Below the pieces are notes generated by a model, which saw nothing but the letters and a program-made list of their open reading frames with translations, had not been told where the DNA came from and ran no database searches. This document shows, one piece after another, positions 10,015 to 19,686 of a stretch of 64,000 nucleotides of DNA. A program made the translations under genes and the position numbers. This DNA comes from Aestuariibius sp. HNIBRBA575 (GTDB lineage Bacteria > Pseudomonadota > Alphaproteobacteria > Rhodobacterales > Rhodobacteraceae): assembly GCF_040932005.1 (NCBI RefSeq), contig NZ_CP162414.1, forward strand, positions 3,251,501-3,315,500, read 5' to 3'. Position 1 is the first letter of the stretch; each line of letters begins with the position of its first letter.

Positions 10015-10409
10015 AGATCGTTTTGGTATCCGCTGTTGCGTTGATTGACGTGGATGGACGTGTGTTGCTCGGACAACGTCCCGCAGGCAAAAGCATGGCC
10101 GGATTATGGGAATTCCCCGGTGGCAAAGTCGAACCCGGAGAAAGCCCAGAACAGGCGCTGATCCGCGAGTTGGAAGAAGAGCTGGGCATTGATACTTGGG
10201 AAAGCTGCCTTGCGCCGTTGACCTTTGCCAGCCACGCCTATGAGGACTTTCATTTGTTAATGCCGGTCTTTGCCTGCCGAAAATGGAACGGCGTGCCACA
10301 ATCGCGTGAAGGCCAGGCCTTAAAATGGGTTAAGGCGTCGGAATTGCGGAATTATCCGATGCCACCGGCAGATATTCCACTGATCCCAATCCTTCGTGAT
10401 TGGTTGTGA
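10011..10409 (+). CDS. mutT: MutT-type Nudix hydrolase (8-oxo-dGTP diphosphatase)
   Basis: A 132-aa Nudix enzyme. The Nudix box (GGKVEPGESPEQ followed by REIxEELG-type residues) occupies about 37-59. The opening KIVLVSAVALID and the WEFPGG motif are characteristic of MutT proteins that hydrolyse oxidised dGTP. The start is GTG at 10011, within the argJ stop (GTGA), indicating translational coupling. Substrate choice cannot be proven from sequence. Confidence 0.88.
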   Translation: MKIVLVSAVALIDVDGRVLLGQRPAGKSMAGLWEFPGGKVEPGESPEQALIRELEEELGIDTWESCLAPLTFASHAYEDFHLLMPVFACRKWNGVPQSREGQALKWVKASELRNYPMPPADIPLIPILRDWL

Positions 10410-10506
10410 TCGGTCTGGTTAATGAAATCATAGGTATTTGAAACTATATTGTTGCTGTAGGCCCAATTTTCCGGCAACTTTCGAACCCAATAGGGGGAGG
10501 TCACAA

Positions 10507-10641
10507 ATGCTAGCAACGATTTTGGTGAGCAGCTGTATTTCAGTTCAAGGAACGATCGCGCGTAAATTTGCAGATGGCAAAGTTTCGGTGCGTGTCGGAA
10601 GCCAGACTTTCACTGGTTTTCCGGTCAAAACCATCCATTAA
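10507..10641 (+). CDS. Small conserved-looking ORF, 44 aa, unknown
   Basis: A 44-aa ORF starting MLATILVSSCISVQG, preceded by a very strong GGGGGAGG site 6 nt upstream of the ATG. The N-terminus is short and hydrophobic with one Cys; the rest is basic and beta-like (KVSVRVGSQTFTG). It lies alone between mutT and a strong terminator. I recognise no function. The strong ribosome site and dedicated terminator favour a real gene over chance. Confidence 0.6.
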   Translation: MLATILVSSCISVQGTIARKFADGKVSVRVGSQTFTGFPVKTIH

Positions 10642-10688
10642 ACCGCGTTTTACGAACAACACTCAGTTCAAATCACATGGTTAAAATG

Positions 10689-10721
10689 AAAAGGACGACC
10701 CGTTTGGGCCGTCCTTTTTTG
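10689..10721. terminator. Bidirectional terminator between the 44-aa ORF and infB
   Basis: Near-perfect 13-bp hairpin (AAAAGGACGACCC / GGGCCGTCCTTTT, one mismatch, 4-nt loop), with six T on the plus side and four on the minus side. It can end the small ORF transcript and the convergent rimP-nusA-ylxR-infB transcript, which stops 20 bp away. Confidence 0.85.
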
Positions 10722-10742
10722 TTTCGATAATCGGCGTGACCT

Positions 10743-13244
10743 TTAGAGGTTCCGCTCGACCTCTTCGCGTTCAAAGATTTCGATCACGTCATTTGGACGG
10801 ATATCATCGTAGGATTCAAACGCCATGCCGCATTCCTGACCGGACTGCACTTCGGCCACTTCGTCTTTGAAACGTTTCAAAGTTTTCAGCGTGCCTTCGT
10901 GGATCACAACGTTGTCGCGCAGCAAACGCACGCCGGCAGAACGACGTGCAACGCCTTCTGTGACGATACAACCTGCAACTTTGCCGATGCCGGTCACTTT
11001 GAACACTTCTTTGATATTCGCATATCCGATGAAGTTTTCGCGGATTTCGGCGGACAACAGACCAGAGGCCGCGGCTTTCACATCGTCGACCAGATCGTAG
11101 ATCACCGAATAATACCGGATTTCCACGCCCTTTTGGTTGGCTGAGTTCCGCGCGGGCGAATTGGCACGCACGTTAAAGCCAAACACAGGGGCGCCGGATG
11201 CTTCGGCCAGCCCAACGTCACTTTCGGTAATCGCGCCCACACCGGAATGCAGAACCCGAACCCGAACTTCGTCATTGCCGATTTTTTCCATCGCCTGAAC
11301 GATCGCTTCTGCGGACCCTTGCACGTCAGCTTTGACCACAACGGGCAATTCTGACACGTTTTCGTCTGCTTTGGCGGTCGCCATCAGCTGTTCAAGGGTT
11401 GTCGCAGCGCCAGCGGCGGCACGTTTATCCTTGGCAGCATTTGCACGATATTCGGCGATCTCACGCGCCTGAGCTTCGCTCTCAACCACGTTCAGAACGT
11501 CGCCCGCTTCGGGTGTGCCGTTCAGGCCAAGAACCTCAACAGGAACCGACGGACCGGCCTCTTTGACGCGGTCACCTTTGTCGTCAACCAGCGCACGGAC
11601 CTTACCGTATTGTTCGCCGACAACAAAAATGTCGCCCTGTTTCAGCGTCCCGTTTTGGACCAAAACCGTGGCAACAGGACCGCGACCCACATCAAGCTGG
11701 GCCTCGATCACCGCACCAGAAGCCGCCCGATTTGGGTTGGCTTTCAGTTCAAGGATTTCGGACTGAAGCGCAATCGCTTCGAGCAATTCATCCAGACCCT
11801 GACCAGAAATCGCAGACACTTCAACGTCTTGTGTTTCACCAGACATTTTTTCAACGATCACTTCGTGTTGAAGCAGATCTGTCCGCACCTTGTCAGGATT
11901 GGCTTCTGGTTTATCACATTTGTTGATCGCAACGATCATGGGCACTTCGGCCGCCTTGGCGTGGGCAATCGCTTCGATTGTTTGCGGCATAACCGCATCA
12001 TCCGCTGCAACCACCAGAACCACGATATCCGTAACCTGCGCACCACGTGACCGCATCGACGTAAACGCCGCGTGACCCGGAGTATCAAGGAAGCTCAGCA
12101 CGGTGCCGGATTCTGTCGTGACCTGATAGGCCCCGATATGCTGCGTAATCCCACCGGCTTCGCCAGCGGTCACACGTGCATTCCGGATCGCATCCAGAAT
12201 GGATGTTTTACCGTGGTCAACGTGCCCCATGATCGTAATGACCGGAGGCCGCGAGATCAGATCTTCTTCTTTGTCTTCGATGGTATCGATCACGTCTTCG
12301 ACGTCAGCATCCGAAACACGAACCACTTTGTGGCCGAACTCTTCGATCACCAATTCCGCCGTATCCGCGTCAATGGTTTGCGTCTGCGTCGCCATAATCC
12401 CGTTTTGCATCAGGGATTTAACAACATCTGCAACACGTTCGGCCATCCGGTTGGCCAATTCACCTACGGTGATGGCTTCGGGCAACTGAACGTCACGGAT
12501 AACCTTTTCGCGTTCAACAGTGCCACCCATGGCTTTTTGCCGGGCGCGTTCCTGTTTCCGCTTCATCGCAGCCATAGATTTCTGACGGCCGCCCGCATTG
12601 CCAGACAGCGCCTGGTTCAGCGTCAGCTTGCCAGAACGGCGCGCATCATCGTTGCTTTTCTTGTTGCGGTTCTGACGGTCATCACCCCGATTGTCGCGTT
12701 CGTTGCGACGTGGCGTTGCAGCAGGTGACCGGAAATTCGGGGACCGCTCTTCGCCAGCTTTTGGTGCAGCCGCAGCAGCAGGCGCAGCTTTGGGGGCAGC
12801 CGCCGCTTTACGCGCCGCTTCTGCCTCTTCTTGCTTCTTGCGCTCTTCAGCTTCCGCTTTGGCCTTGGCGCGTTCGGCACGTTCTGCCTCTTCGCGTTCC
12901 TTGGCTTCAATTTCTTCGCGGCGACGCTTGCGCTCTTCTTCGCGGGCCTTTTCTTCGGCGGCGCGGCGCGCTGTGTCTTCTGCTTCGCGTGCCTTAGCGG
13001 CCTGAAGCGCCTTCATCCGGCGATCAAGTTCCGCATCCGAAATGCCTGCAGGACGTCGTGACGGATCACCGCCAGCCGTGCCACCGCCACCGGATTTGTT
13101 TGGTCCCGGCTTTGGAACAACCACCCGCTTACGCTTGGTTTCCACCACAACGTTTTTGGTCCGGCCATGGCTAAAGCTTTGCTTTACGTTCGCCGGACGG
13201 GAGCCGCGTAGTCCAAGTGGTTTTTTGCCGTCGTTATCGCTCAT
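10743..13244 (-). CDS. infB: Translation initiation factor IF-2
   Basis: GTPase that positions initiator tRNA on the 30S subunit and promotes subunit joining; 833 aa. After a basic start comes a long highly charged, Ala/Glu/Lys/Arg-rich region (about 60-230) predicted to be a flexible coiled coil. It is followed by the IF2 N-domain near 245-320 and the G domain (GHVDHGKTS near 340, [13 protein letters not shown]), then beta-barrel domains II to IV. Last gene of the minus-strand rimP-nusA-ylxR-infB operon, 6 bp after the ylxR gene. The N-terminal length is variable in this family and is ordinary here. Confidence 0.97.
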   Translation of the reverse strand: MSDNDGKKPLGLRGSRPANVKQSFSHGRTKNVVVETKRKRVVVPKPGPNKSGGGGTAGGDPSRRPAGISDAELDRRMKALQAAKAREAEDTARRAAEEKAREEERKRRREEIEAKEREEAERAERAKAKAEAEERKKQEEAEAARKAAAAPKAAPAAAAAPKAGEERSPNFRSPAATPRRNERDNRGDDRQNRNKKSNDDARRSGKLTLNQALSGNAGGRQKSMAAMKRKQERARQKAMGGTVEREKVIRDVQLPEAITVGELANRMAERVADVVKSLMQNGIMATQTQTIDADTAELVIEEFGHKVVRVSDADVEDVIDTIEDKEEDLISRPPVITIMGHVDHGKTSILDAIRNARVTAGEAGGITQHIGAYQVTTESGTVLSFLDTPGHAAFTSMRSRGAQVTDIVVLVVAADDAVMPQTIEAIAHAKAAEVPMIVAINKCDKPEANPDKVRTDLLQHEVIVEKMSGETQDVEVSAISGQGLDELLEAIALQSEILELKANPNRAASGAVIEAQLDVGRGPVATVLVQNGTLKQGDIFVVGEQYGKVRALVDDKGDRVKEAGPSVPVEVLGLNGTPEAGDVLNVVESEAQAREIAEYRANAAKDKRAAAGAATTLEQLMATAKADENVSELPVVVKADVQGSAEAIVQAMEKIGNDEVRVRVLHSGVGAITESDVGLAEASGAPVFGFNVRANSPARNSANQKGVEIRYYSVIYDLVDDVKAAASGLLSAEIRENFIGYANIKEVFKVTGIGKVAGCIVTEGVARRSAGVRLLRDNVVIHEGTLKTLKRFKDEVAEVQSGQECGMAFESYDDIRPNDVIEIFEREEVERNL

Positions 13245-13250
13245 CTAGCT

Positions 13251-13868
13251 TTAGTCCTTTCCGGAGGCCGAGTTGCCACCGTTATCCGCGCGCATACCTT
13301 TAAGCTTCGTGGCTTCCTCTACAACACGATTGCTGAGTCCACCAGTGGCGAGCGCGCCATGTATCACAGTTTGTCGTCCGAATGCCAAACCCAATTCCAA
13401 GGTTGTCAGACAATCGAAGTATCTTGCCCCTTCGGGCGTCCAAAGTTTGGACTTGCCGCGTTCAGATCCATCAGAGGATTGAAGCAGCACCCTGATTGGT
13501 CTGTCAGACAACCAGGACTTAACTTTTTCAAAGCCCGCAACGGCCAATCCGGCCTTGCGTGCCAAGGCAATCATATCGGTCACACGACGGACCAATTGGC
13601 GTTCGACTTCGTCCACCAACCCGTCTGGCACAGTCACGGGCATCTTAGCGGATCGGGCAAATTGCCCTTTTCCGGCCTTTTCCAACACGTCGCGTTCTGC
13701 GGTTACCCACATGCCGCGACCGGGCAACTTACCCATAATATCGGGTACAACCACACCATCGGGCGACACAACAAATCGGATCAGACCCGATTGCGGCTGT
13801 GCTTCGCCAGTGACGATGCACTTGCGTTCGGGTTCGTCCCGATCTTTTCGTTGCCCACCGCGTGCCAT
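13251..13868 (-). CDS. YlxR (DUF448) / L7Ae-like RNA-binding protein
   Basis: A 205-aa protein with two modules. The first is YlxR/DUF448 (about 15-95; KCIVTGEAQ, LPGRGMWV motifs). The second is an L7Ae/Gadd45-like fold (about 98-195; ALARKAGLAVAGFEKV). Such fusions sit between nusA and infB in alphaproteobacteria and are thought to bind structured RNA or act with NusA. Exact function unproven. It lies between nusA (21 bp gap) and infB (6 bp gap). The C-terminal tail is short, Asn/Gly/Ser-rich and disordered. Confidence 0.88.
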   Translation of the reverse strand: MARGGQRKDRDEPERKCIVTGEAQPQSGLIRFVVSPDGVVVPDIMGKLPGRGMWVTAERDVLEKAGKGQFARSAKMPVTVPDGLVDEVERQLVRRVTDMIALARKAGLAVAGFEKVKSWLSDRPIRVLLQSSDGSERGKSKLWTPEGARYFDCLTTLELGLAFGRQTVIHGALATGGLSNRVVEEATKLKGMRADNGGNSASGKD

Positions 13869-13889
13869 TCGCGTGCTCCTGAGGCCTAA

Positions 13890-15506
13890 TTAGGCCTCAG
13901 CCTCCGCGTCTGTTTCGCCATCTTCTTCTTCGATTTCAGGCTCCAGCTCGGCGGGATCAACCCAACCCAACTGAATACGCGCGGTCATCACCATGTTTTG
14001 GGCTTCTTCGAGGCTGACCTCGAATTTTTCCAGAACACCGTCATCTTTGACGCGCTCGCCATCCACGGTTGTCCAGCCACCGGCCAGCTCCCAATCCGCA
14101 CAAGTCGCGAAATCTTCTAGTGTTTTCACACCATCTTCGGCCAGCGCTTCTACCATTTGGGGTGTCAGACCCTCAAATTCAACAAGGCTGTCTTCGACGC
14201 CCAACGCACGCGCGGCTTCCAACGCTTTTTTGTTCTGTGCTTCTAGGTAATCGCGGGCACGGGCCTGCAATTCCTGTGCGGTATCGTCGTCGATGCCGTC
14301 GATAACCAGCAATTCGTCCAGCTCAACATAGGCGACTTCTTCGAGGTTGGTGAACCCTTCCGAAACCAGCAATTGCGCAAAGAATTCGTCCAGATCCAGC
14401 GTGTCCATGAACAGCTTGGTACGGACTTCGAATTCGGCCTGACGACGTTTGGAATCTTCTTCCTCGGTCATGATGTCGATGTCCAGCGCAGTCAGCTGAG
14501 ACGCCAGGCGCACGTTTTGACCACGGCGGCCAATCGCAAGGCTCAGTTGCTCTTCGGGAACAACAACTTCGATCTTGCCGGCGTCTTCGTCCAGAACAAC
14601 CTTGCTAACCTCAGCGGGCTGCAACGCGTTCACAAGGAAGGTTGGCATATCTTCATTCCAAGGAATGATGTCGATTTTTTCGCCCTGCAATTCGTTCACA
14701 ACTGCCTGAACCCGCGAACCACGCATCCCGACACAAGCCCCAACCGGATCGATCGACCCGTCATAGGAAATCACCGCGATTTTGGCGCGTGAACCGGGGT
14801 CACGGGCAACAGCTTTGATCTCGATGATGCCGTCATAGATTTCCGGCACTTCCATTTTGAACAGCTCAGCCATGAATTCGGGCGCGGTGCGGCTCAAGAA
14901 AATCTGTGGGCCACGCTGTTCGCGACGCACGTCTTTGATGTAGCAGCGCACACGGTCATTCGGGCGATAGCTTTCGCGGCCGATTTTTTCGTTGCGACGC
15001 AGTACAGCTTCGCCCGCGCCCACATCGACGATCACGTTGCCATATTCTTCGCGTTTCACAACGGCGTTGATGATGGTGCCGGCGCGATCTTTGAACTCTT
15101 CGTACTGACGATCACGCTCCGCTTCGCGTACTTTTTGCAGGATCACCTGTTTGGCGGATTGGGCTGCAATACGGCCCATTTCAACCGGCGGGATCTCTTC
15201 CACGAACTCTTCCCCGATTGCGGGGTTGGTCATGTATTCTTTGGCTTGCTCCAGTGTGAACTCAGCCTGGTAGTTTTCCAGCTCAGCCTCTTCGACGACG
15301 GTCCGGACACGTGTGAACGTGGCCTTGCCGGTTTTGCGGTCGATATGAACACGGATGTCCATTTCGGCGCCGTACCGGGATTTGGCCGCCCGCGCGAGCG
15401 ATTCTTCCATTGCTTCGACAACCAGACCGGGGTCGATCATCTTTTCCCGCGCGACGGCTTCGGCGGTTTGCAACAGTTCCAACTGGTTGGCAGACGTAAT
15501 GGCCAT
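13890..15506 (-). CDS. nusA: Transcription termination/antitermination factor NusA
   Basis: RNA polymerase-associated factor controlling pausing, termination and antitermination; 538 aa. The N-terminal polymerase-binding domain (to about 125) is followed by S1 (about 135-200) and two KH domains with GACVGMRGSRVQAV and LAIGRRGQNVRLA. Then come helix-hairpin-helix AR repeats and an acidic tail (EPEIEEEDGETDAEAEA). The ATG overlaps the rimP stop by 1 nt, indicating coupled translation. Its tail is typical of alphaproteobacterial NusA. Confidence 0.97.
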   Translation of the reverse strand: MAITSANQLELLQTAEAVAREKMIDPGLVVEAMEESLARAAKSRYGAEMDIRVHIDRKTGKATFTRVRTVVEEAELENYQAEFTLEQAKEYMTNPAIGEEFVEEIPPVEMGRIAAQSAKQVILQKVREAERDRQYEEFKDRAGTIINAVVKREEYGNVIVDVGAGEAVLRRNEKIGRESYRPNDRVRCYIKDVRREQRGPQIFLSRTAPEFMAELFKMEVPEIYDGIIEIKAVARDPGSRAKIAVISYDGSIDPVGACVGMRGSRVQAVVNELQGEKIDIIPWNEDMPTFLVNALQPAEVSKVVLDEDAGKIEVVVPEEQLSLAIGRRGQNVRLASQLTALDIDIMTEEEDSKRRQAEFEVRTKLFMDTLDLDEFFAQLLVSEGFTNLEEVAYVELDELLVIDGIDDDTAQELQARARDYLEAQNKKALEAARALGVEDSLVEFEGLTPQMVEALAEDGVKTLEDFATCADWELAGGWTTVDGERVKDDGVLEKFEVSLEEAQNMVMTARIQLGWVDPAELEPEIEEEDGETDAEAEA

Positions 15507-16099
15507 CAGTCTTTCTCCTCTTCAGAACCGTCCAGCACGGTCTCAACTTCGTCAAATTGGGTTTCGTCGATTTGGCCCGCATCTTTGCGGCCCTTCAACA
15601 CTTCGCGGATCAGTTCATCTGTCAGCACCAATTTGGCATCAGACAACCAATCAAATTTCAAACCAATGGTCACATCCTGACCCTGATCTTCGATTTCGAT
15701 CAACACATCATCGCCTTCGGTCCCGGCCAGATTGCCTTTGAAACGGCGGCGACCATCGATCAATTCAGATGTTTCGATTTTAGCAACATAGCCGTCCCAC
15801 CGGTCAAAGTCTTTGAGCCGTGTCAAAGGGCGATCAATGCCGGGGCTCGAAACTTCGAGTGTGTAAGCTTCGATAATCGGGTCTTCGACGTCCAGCACTG
15901 CGGAAATTTCAGTTGAAATCTTAGCGCAATCGTCCACTTCGATGGACCCATCGGGGCGTTGCGCCATGATCTGTAGGATCGGCGCTGTTCCGCCCTGCAA
16001 CCGCACGCGCACCAATTCATACCCCATGTCTTCGATGACAGGGGTGATGATTTCGGCAACGCGACGATCCATGGCCGCTTTGGCAATCAGGTCTGACAT
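15506..16099 (-). CDS. rimP: Ribosome maturation factor RimP
   Basis: A 197-aa factor for 30S subunit assembly. The N-terminal alpha/beta domain carries [13 protein letters not shown] and [14 protein letters not shown], followed by the SH3-like C-terminal domain (about 105-175). The ATG at 16099 has GAAGGA 7 nt upstream. A longer in-frame reading to 16468 is rejected because it runs back through a terminator-like hairpin into the upstream gene. First gene of the rimP-nusA-ylxR-infB operon. Confidence 0.93.
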   Translation of the reverse strand: MSDLIAKAAMDRRVAEIITPVIEDMGYELVRVRLQGGTAPILQIMAQRPDGSIEVDDCAKISTEISAVLDVEDPIIEAYTLEVSSPGIDRPLTRLKDFDRWDGYVAKIETSELIDGRRRFKGNLAGTEGDDVLIEIEDQGQDVTIGLKFDWLSDAKLVLTDELIREVLKGRKDAGQIDETQFDEVETVLDGSEEEKD

Positions 16100-16129
16100 T
16101 ACTTGGTCCTTCGCCCAAAGTCTGGGCAC

Positions 16130-16152
16130 AAAAAAACGGGCGCGCGGCCCGT
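16130..16152 (-). terminator. Intrinsic terminator or attenuator in the rimP leader
   Basis: On the minus strand ACGGGC - CGCGC - GCCCGT is followed by seven T. It lies about 93 bp after the upstream gene's stop and only about 30 bp before the rimP ATG. It may simply end the upstream transcript. Because a promoter-like sequence lies between that gene and the hairpin, it could also attenuate the rimP operon. A small second hairpin (GCCCA/TGGGC) follows at about 16113-16126. Confidence 0.7.
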
Positions 16153-16208
16153 CGATCTTTCTCGGTGGTGCGGTAGGTTTGGACCCCAGCGCGCCGCTGT
16201 TGAAAGGG

Positions 16209-16237
16209 GATATAGAACCAAACGCGCCCAGAGGCAA
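16209..16237 (-). promoter_or_regulatory. Candidate promoter of the rimP-nusA-infB operon
   Basis: Minus-strand TTGCCT (16237-16232), 17-bp spacer, TATATC (16214-16209). Each hexamer matches the sigma-70 consensus at four of six positions. It lies in the 145-bp gap upstream of rimP and would give a leader of roughly 100 nt containing the terminator-like hairpin. Prediction by eye only. Confidence 0.4.
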
Positions 16238-16244
16238 GGCCTGA

Positions 16245-17108
16245 TCAGGCCCGCCACCAACGTTGTGTAAACCGCGCATTGTCCATGGGCCAGTTTTGGC
16301 CGGTCCGCGCAGGGGTCGAAATGCGTGACGACGTAGCAAATGATCCATCGGGGGCCACGAACATATCCGCATTTGAGGCCAGCAATCGTTGCGCATGGGC
16401 ATCCGGTGCATCAATGGCATCCACACGCCCCGACCGCAGCGCGGCCAGACGGTTGGCCGAAACATCAATGTTCAGAAGTTCCACTTCGTCAAACCACCCG
16501 GCACGTTCCGATTTCCAGTGGATGTCGACACGACGCGCCAACATATGACCCTGCGAAAAGCGGCCCAATTGGTACAGGCCTGTACCTACGCCGTTATGGC
16601 TGATGAACAGATCAGGGTGTGACAGGCGGTATGGCAGATTGGCATCCCCCGCCCGTAATGTCAGGCCCACAATATGAAGCCCCTGCTGGGTCACCGCATC
16701 CACATCGCCCAGCAATCCCGTCAAATGCGGGGCCAATCCGTCGATGATATGTGCGGATGTCAGGGGCGTACCGTCATGAAATTGCACGTCTTGGCGCAAT
16801 GTCACTGTCCACTGCGTGGCGTCGGCGTTTGGTTCCCACTGCGTGGCCAATTCACCGGTGAGCGTCCCATCGGCCCCCACTTCGGTCAACGTATCAAAAA
16901 TCGCGCCTTGTGCTGTGCGCAGGAACATACCCTGTGCGCCGCCCGCCGCGCTGTGATCCAATACGCCATCCGTGCCTGACAATCCCGCAACCAACCGGCC
17001 GCCGCGTTTGCCCAGCGCCTGTGCAGGCAATCCCGTCGCCGCAACCATCGCGGCCGCCAGACCCGATGTCAGCAGCCGTCGACGTGACCTGAGACGCACA
17101 TTTGACAC
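16245..17108 (-). CDS. Half-length peptide-type solute-binding protein (SBP family 5), Tat-exported
   Basis: A 287-aa protein related to the OppA/DppA family. A Tat-like signal (SRRRLLTSG, then a hydrophobic stretch ending PAQALG) is followed by the N-terminal lobe ([19 protein letters not shown]), the [12 protein letters not shown] segment and [15 protein letters not shown]. It then stops, where family members usually run on to about 500 aa. GTG at 17108 is chosen, 1 nt after the pip stop; an upstream reading would sit inside pip. No permease or ATPase genes are adjacent. It may be a shortened family member or a remnant; no frameshift is visible in the window. Confidence 0.72.
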   Translation of the reverse strand: MSNVRLRSRRRLLTSGLAAAMVAATGLPAQALGKRGGRLVAGLSGTDGVLDHSAAGGAQGMFLRTAQGAIFDTLTEVGADGTLTGELATQWEPNADATQWTVTLRQDVQFHDGTPLTSAHIIDGLAPHLTGLLGDVDAVTQQGLHIVGLTLRAGDANLPYRLSHPDLFISHNGVGTGLYQLGRFSQGHMLARRVDIHWKSERAGWFDEVELLNIDVSANRLAALRSGRVDAIDAPDAHAQRLLASNADMFVAPDGSFATSSRISTPARTGQNWPMDNARFTQRWWRA

Positions 17109-17109
17109 G

Positions 17110-18099
17110 TTAGAACCCGATCCTTTCGCGGTTTTCAGCCAGTAAATCCATTGACCGCACAAGTTCAGCAGAGATTCCCGGCTCTGACAAGGCATGACCC
17201 GCTTTGCCGATCATCCGCAAACGCGCCTTGGGCCAGGCTTGCGCCAGTTTATAGGCGCTTTCTGGGGGGCAAATCATGTCATAACGCCCCTGCACGATGA
17301 TCGCGGGAATGTGTTTGATCCGGTGCATATTGTTCAGAATTTGCTGTTCTTCGGTCAGGAATCCCTGATTGACGAAATAGTGATTCTCTAGCCGGGAAAA
17401 GGCCCGCGCATATTCCGCAGGGGCCCCGCCCAATGCGCCGTTGTTTTCAATCGACGCCAATGCGTTTTCCCACATCGCCCAGGCTTGGGCATAGCGCACC
17501 TCTTGGACGTGATCACCGGAAAACAGCCGTTTGTGATAGGCGACGATCATGTCATCGCGTTCTTCGACCGGGATCAGATCAGCGAATTGCGCCCATAAAT
17601 CCGGCCAGAACCGCCCCGCATGGCCGCCATAAAACCAATCCAGTTCGGGTTCCGTCATCAGGAAAACACCGCGCAGCACCATGGCCGCCACAGCATCAGG
17701 ATGCGCCTGCCCATAGATCAGGGCCAATGTTGCACCCCATGATCCGCCAAACACAATCCAGCGATCAATGCCCAGCACATCGCGGATATGTTCAATATCA
17801 GCCACCAGATGCCATGTGGTATTTGCGTCCACGCTGGCATGGGGTCGTGATCGACCACAGCCACGTTGATCAAACAGGATCACACGATAAATTTCCGGAT
17901 CAAAATAGCGCCGCATGGCCGGACTGCATCCGCCCCCCGGCCCACCATGCAGCACCACAACCGGGATCCCATCCCGCCGCCCGCATTGTTCCACATAGAT
18001 ACGATGCCCATCGCCAACATCCAGCATCCGCTGATCAAACGGATCAGTGGTTGGGAAAAGATGTGGCACCGCGCGCCTTTGTCCCGTGATTTTGTCCAT
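17110..18099 (-). CDS. pip: Proline iminopeptidase
   Basis: Alpha/beta hydrolase of 329 aa (peptidase family S33) that removes N-terminal proline from peptides. Diagnostic motifs are the oxyanion HGGPGGG near 50-56, DQRGCGRS near 76-83 and the nucleophile elbow GGSWGATLAL with Ser near 118. A C-terminal GKAGHALSEPG carries the catalytic His. ATG at 18099 is preceded by AGGA at 5 nt. The next gene, a peptide-type binding protein, starts 1 nt after the stop, so both may act on peptides. Confidence 0.93.
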   Translation of the reverse strand: MDKITGQRRAVPHLFPTTDPFDQRMLDVGDGHRIYVEQCGRRDGIPVVVLHGGPGGGCSPAMRRYFDPEIYRVILFDQRGCGRSRPHASVDANTTWHLVADIEHIRDVLGIDRWIVFGGSWGATLALIYGQAHPDAVAAMVLRGVFLMTEPELDWFYGGHAGRFWPDLWAQFADLIPVEERDDMIVAYHKRLFSGDHVQEVRYAQAWAMWENALASIENNGALGGAPAEYARAFSRLENHYFVNQGFLTEEQQILNNMHRIKHIPAIIVQGRYDMICPPESAYKLAQAWPKARLRMIGKAGHALSEPGISAELVRSMDLLAENRERIGF

Positions 18100-18163
18100 C
18101 GACATCCTATATAGAGGCGCATAGGGCATCCTCATATGCAGACATGCCAGTTTGGAGAAGGTG

Positions 18164-18907
18164 ATGCAAACAGCTGAACGCAGTGTCGATCCGGCCGAGG
18201 TCGCTAAATTCGAAGCAATGTCCGCCGAATGGTGGGATCTGGACGGTAAGTTTAAGCCGCTCCATATGCTGAACCCGTGTCGGTTGGATTACATCACCCG
18301 CCAGATCGCCGCGGAATTTGACCGCGACCTAAGCGATGACAAACCGTTCGCGGGCTTGCGTTTGCTGGATATCGGCTGTGGTGGTGGATTGCTGTGCGAA
18401 CCTATGGCGCGACTGGGGGCCGATGTGATTGGCGTGGATGCGGCCGGTGGCAACATCCCTGTGGCGAAATTACACGCCGAACAATCCGGTCTGAATATCG
18501 ATTACCGCCATATGACCGCCGAAACCCTGGTCGAACAAGGCGAAGAATTCGACATCGTTTTGAACATGGAAGTGATCGAACATGTGGCGGACCCGCAGGG
18601 GTTTATGACCACATCACAGCAATTGCTAAAAACCGGTGGTTTGCTGATTTGTTCGACGATCAACCGCAACGCCAAAAGCTTTGCCATGGCGATTGTGGGT
18701 GCGGAGTTTATCATGCGCTGGTTGCCCAAGGGCACCCATGAATGGAACAAATTCATCACCCCGGATGAATTGTTTGACCTGCTGCGCAATGCCGGAATGG
18801 ATCCTGTGGATCGCAAAGGGTTTGTGTTCAATCCGCTGGGCTGGAGCTGGTCCATTTCGGATCGCGATCTAAGCGTGAACTACGTCACAACCAGCATCAA
18901 ACCCTAA
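18164..18907 (+). CDS. ubiG: Ubiquinone biosynthesis O-methyltransferase UbiG
   Basis: SAM-dependent enzyme (247 aa) that carries out both O-methylations in ubiquinone synthesis. Visible are the family start [23 protein letters not shown], motif [12 protein letters not shown] at about 68-77, [11 protein letters not shown] and the C-terminal [22 protein letters not shown] at 18164 has GGAG 6 nt upstream. It is divergent from pip with about 64 bp between start codons. Its stop overlaps the convergent GNAT gene by 4 nt. Confidence 0.95.
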   Translation: MQTAERSVDPAEVAKFEAMSAEWWDLDGKFKPLHMLNPCRLDYITRQIAAEFDRDLSDDKPFAGLRLLDIGCGGGLLCEPMARLGADVIGVDAAGGNIPVAKLHAEQSGLNIDYRHMTAETLVEQGEEFDIVLNMEVIEHVADPQGFMTTSQQLLKTGGLLICSTINRNAKSFAMAIVGAEFIMRWLPKGTHEWNKFITPDELFDLLRNAGMDPVDRKGFVFNPLGWSWSISDRDLSVNYVTTSIKP

Positions 18908-19686
18908 AGCGGGCCGCGAAATGCGCTGATCAGGTTTTCGCTGTGCTGAAATCCGGCCCGGCGATATAACCGTCCCGCCACGCTGTCGGCCATCGCGGAA
19001 ATCACAGGCGTCGCCATTGGTGCACGGGCCTGCGCCCAATCCAAGGCCTTGCACAGCAATACCGAACAAATGCCACGTCCACGATAGGATTTATGGGTTT
19101 GCACCGATTGATAACGGATCACGTTCTGGTCGTGAAAAATTCCCATATCCCCAACCAATATTTCCCCCTCAAACGCACCAAACCACTGACCCAGCCCATC
19201 GGCGATTTGCAAGCGGCGGGTTTTGGATCGTTTGCGCAGATAATCCTTGGTGCCATCGGGGGAATAGCCTTCGTCCATCATCACATCAAATTGGATGTCT
19301 TCGGACTGATCCCAATCGCTGGTTTTTTCAAAGGCGCGGATCGTGATGCCATCTGGCACATTGGTGCGGTTTAGCGGGTTCGACAGGGTCAGAATATCTT
19401 CGCAATCAATGGTTAACCCAGCTTTTGCAAATCCATCGGGGATATCCTGCGCAGTCCATTGTGGCTGATCCCAACTGATGGTGACGTGATGCGCATCCGG
19501 AAACGCTGTTTGAAACATTTGCAGACAATCCTGAGGGTCAGCCGACATGTCCGACAGGATCAAACGGTTGCCGAACCAGAAATTGGGCTCATTGACGCTG
19601 CGCTGAACCAAGGCCGTGCCCTGCGGTTCAATCACGCTGAACCCGGTCATCACCAGCAAATCCGTCACAAGCCCGAGGGATTTCAT
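18904..19686 (-). CDS. GNAT family N-acetyltransferase
   Basis: A 260-aa protein whose C-terminal half is a GNAT fold: [16 protein letters not shown], then the acetyl-CoA loop [16 protein letters not shown] near 205-220, and [11 protein letters not shown]. The N-terminal 110 residues are poorly recognisable. The substrate cannot be read from sequence. It begins within the stop of the MarR gene (ATGA), so the pair is co-translated; a drug, amine or protein target is equally possible. Confidence 0.8.
   Translation of the reverse strand: MKSLGLVTDLLVMTGFSVIEPQGTALVQRSVNEPNFWFGNRLILSDMSADPQDCLQMFQTAFPDAHHVTISWDQPQWTAQDIPDGFAKAGLTIDCEDILTLSNPLNRTNVPDGITIRAFEKTSDWDQSEDIQFDVMMDEGYSPDGTKDYLRKRSKTRRLQIADGLGQWFGAFEGEILVGDMGIFHDQNVIRYQSVQTHKSYRGRGICSVLLCKALDWAQARAPMATPVISAMADSVAGRLYRRAGFQHSENLISAFRGPL

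Noticed and set aside
16100..16468. N-terminal extension of rimP into the upstream gene
   Set aside because: It reads through a strong intrinsic terminator and the upstream coding region; the extra residues do not resemble RimP.
17433..18089. A 218-codon open frame antisense to pip
   Set aside because: It is a shadow of pip, which has a full set of catalytic motifs.
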